Translations under genes and position numbers: made by a program
The notes under the pieces: model-generated
Told to the model about the DNA's origin: nothing
What the model saw: the letters and a program-made list of their open reading frames with translations, nothing else
Database searches by the model: none
NCBI GenBank assembly: GCA_031279515.1
Contig: JAITII010000113.1
Span: forward strand, 1-56,094
Length of the DNA: 56,094 nt
Reading direction: 5' to 3'
Source of the DNA: Deltaproteobacteria bacterium
GTDB lineage: Bacteria; Desulfobacterota; Desulfarculia; Adiutricales; Adiutricaceae
Shown: piece by piece, positions 54,534 to 56,094 of the stretch
Layout: each line of letters begins with the position of its first letter
Position numbering within the stretch: the stretch's first letter is position 1

Positions 54534-55301
54534 ATGCCAACTTGTTCTAGATGCGGACTCATTTTTCAAGATGGAACACCTATTTGCCCCCACTGCGGGC
54601 TTCCAGTTCAAGACCAACCACCAACACAATCAACGAATGTGCCACCTCAAGGACAATATGGGTCGCCAACAGGGTCCCCAAGCCCTACCTTTCCTCCAGG
54701 TACGTCCTCCCCTCTCAATATGTCGGCAGTGTCAATTCTGTGTTTTTTATTAGGCTTTTTTGGTATACATAGATTTTACATGGGAAAGATTATAACCGGC
54801 ATACTCATGATTCTCACCCTAGGCGGATTAGGTCTTTGGTCCTTTATAGATCTCACCTTAGCTATGAGCGGAAGATTCCATGATAAAAACGGACTACCTA
54901 TAAATGTCTCCAGGCCGATAAATACTGCTCTTAAAATTATTCCAATAATTCTTTTAAGTCTCGTATATTTTTGTCTTATCGCTCTTTTAGTTGTACTGTA
55001 CGGAGATTATAGGTTTAGGTCAATGGATAATGCCGCTCAAACGGCATACCAAAATGTAGTTAAAGCAGAAGATGCATATTATTTCAGGTATCATAAATAT
55101 ACCAATGATTGGGGAGAATTAAGGAATAGTATGGGATTAACCATGGATAATTATGTTGAGTACCGAGATCTAATCATGCGCGTGGATAGCTCTGGATGCC
55201 CATGTTATGAATTTAAAGTTAAGCATAGATTCCTTACTTATGGTTACAAGTACTCAAGTTGTCCCTCTGTAAGGCAAAGGGTAACCATTGATTACTTTTA
55301 A
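54534..55301 (+). CDS. Zinc-ribbon + TM2 + pilin-like C-terminal fusion protein
   Basis: 255 residues. An N-terminal zinc ribbon (CSRCGLIFQDGTPICPHCG, four Cys), a Pro/Gln-rich linker (27-60), a TM2 domain (65-115, with FLLGFFGIHRFYMGK and GGLGLWSFIDL), another helix (about 130-155), then an exported-looking part with AAQTAYQNVVKAEDAYYFRYHKYTNDWGEL, the pattern of type IV pilin-like proteins after their helix. Cysteines near the end (C-P-C, SSC). ATG at 54534; weak ribosome site. It stands alone between two direct repeats. Role unknown. Confidence 0.8.
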   Translation: MPTCSRCGLIFQDGTPICPHCGLPVQDQPPTQSTNVPPQGQYGSPTGSPSPTFPPGTSSPLNMSAVSILCFLLGFFGIHRFYMGKIITGILMILTLGGLGLWSFIDLTLAMSGRFHDKNGLPINVSRPINTALKIIPIILLSLVYFCLIALLVVLYGDYRFRSMDNAAQTAYQNVVKAEDAYYFRYHKYTNDWGELRNSMGLTMDNYVEYRDLIMRVDSSGCPCYEFKVKHRFLTYGYKYSSCPSVRQRVTIDYF

Positions 55302-55668
55302 TTTAGAAAATTAGTGTTAAATACCCCCACTCATGATTCTCTTGCACTCTTAGGTGTAAACTAAATGCCCCTCTTTTTTTAAAAGAGGGGCATTTTTTAT
55401 AACTATAAAACTTTACGACAGGAAAAATTCTATAGTCTCATTTTAGGTAGCAAAAAATACTTTAGATTATTACCTCATTAATAGTTTTACTATAAACTAT
55501 TCATGGATAATTGCTACTTTATCTGACTAGTATAAAAAATCTTTCGGTATGAGCAATATCTAGCTACCAAAATAACCAACTTGATTTAGTTGATAAGTTA
55601 GTATTAGTTCTCTCTAAGGGATTACTAGTATTTAAATAAATAAATCTGTCTAACAGCCCTGATGTTTA
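55302..55668. other. Gene-free stretch after TM2 gene
   Basis: 367 bp, AT-rich. Contains the terminator at 55364-55398 and nothing else I recognise before direct-repeat copy 2. Confidence 0.5.
55364..55398 (+). terminator. Intrinsic terminator after TM2 gene
   Basis: AATGCCCCTCTTTT pairs exactly with AAAAGAGGGGCATT, then TTTT. Palindrome with A/T tracts on both sides, so it can work on both strands. Confidence 0.92.
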
Positions 55669-56094
55669 GGCATAGAATTATTTCGCCGACTTAGAATAGC
55701 TACAGAAAATCACTATAAAATGTATTAATTTTCTGAAAGTAAATCAAAAATATAATTCAACTTTTTTAAATCTGCTTAGAATTTTAAAAAATTAGGTATA
55801 TTGACTTCTTTTATTTTTCTATAATTAGTTTTGGAAGTAATGATATACCTTTTAGAGAGATATTCCAAGTTAAATGGGGTCAGAAAATTTGGAAATCTTT
55901 TTGTAGCTGCTCACTATGTGCCCTATTGCCATGTAAGTTAAGCCTTTTTTTTAGTGCTTTATAGTTCATAACTCATAGATTCATTGGTTTGTTAGAATAT
56001 ATCGGCATTAGAAATCTTCCATGGCCTTTTTTAAATCTATAAACATAAAAGAATTAGCACAAAGTCCAATTATGATTGAGGTAAAGAGAGACTA
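55669..56094 (+). repeat. Long direct repeat, copy 2 (cut by window end)
   Basis: Second copy of 53642-54084. It runs to the last base, so it may continue and include the dispersed-repeat part too. No gene inside. Confidence 0.9.

Overview
The window looks like a chromosome segment of a Gram-negative anaerobe. TonB-dependent outer-membrane receptors imply an outer membrane. A ferredoxin-like/[FeFe]-hydrogenase-like sensor, a PxxKW cysteine-rich protein, a stand-alone IMP cyclohydrolase and a full C-P lyase operon together suggest a deltaproteobacterial (Desulfobacterota-type) lineage. That placement rests on family knowledge and was not computed. Intergenic DNA is AT-rich and long in places, and insertion-sequence remnants and dispersed repeats point to a genome with past mobile-element activity. 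No tRNA, rRNA or CRISPR array was recognised.

Layout: 1-315 is the tail of an IS4-superfamily (IS1634-like) transposase cut by the window edge. 589-7045 (minus) is a cobalamin-riboswitch unit: aptamer, intrinsic terminator, BtuB-like receptor, CobN-like chelatase. 7467-10628 (minus) is a large membrane protein with an N-terminal protein-kinase-like domain that has lost key residues, a Q/P/W-rich tandem repeat, transmembrane helices and an exported C-terminal half. 11367-21247 (minus) is a phosphonate operon in the order phnC-D-E-(2H phosphoesterase)-G-H-I-J-K-L-M-N, giving uptake and C-P bond cleavage. 21971-23473 (plus) is an AAA ATPase with a decayed nuclease-like tail. 23680-24776 is a dead IS630-family element. 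24878-25474 is the IMP cyclohydrolase half of PurH.

25569-32647 (minus) is a signalling block: response regulator with an HD-GYP domain, FIST sensor protein, hybrid histidine kinase with HPt domain, and a HydS-like iron-sulfur/GAF sensor. A plausible reading is redox or H2 sensing coupled to phosphorelay and c-di-GMP turnover. 33135-34127 is obg. 34218-39279 (plus) holds a DUF1992 protein, a flavin-binding PPOX-fold protein, a Crp/Fnr regulator, a divergent SEDS-like (FtsW/RodA-like) membrane protein, a DUF1638 protein and a RutE-like nitroreductase.

40000-45474 (plus) is a second cobalamin-riboswitch operon: TonB receptor, BtuC-, BtuD- and BtuF-type ABC importer. With the first unit this makes two separately controlled corrinoid-linked uptake systems in one window. 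45932-53335 holds the PxxKW protein, a flagellin-like small protein, a taurine/nitrate-type ABC importer (minus), mutL (minus), a compact candidate structured RNA at about 51838-51919, a small unknown protein and an OleD-like reductase. 53642-56094 is a repeat island: two copies of a roughly 430-bp direct repeat flank a zinc-ribbon/TM2/pilin-like fusion gene. A further part of the first copy also recurs beside the pseudokinase gene at 10936-11072.
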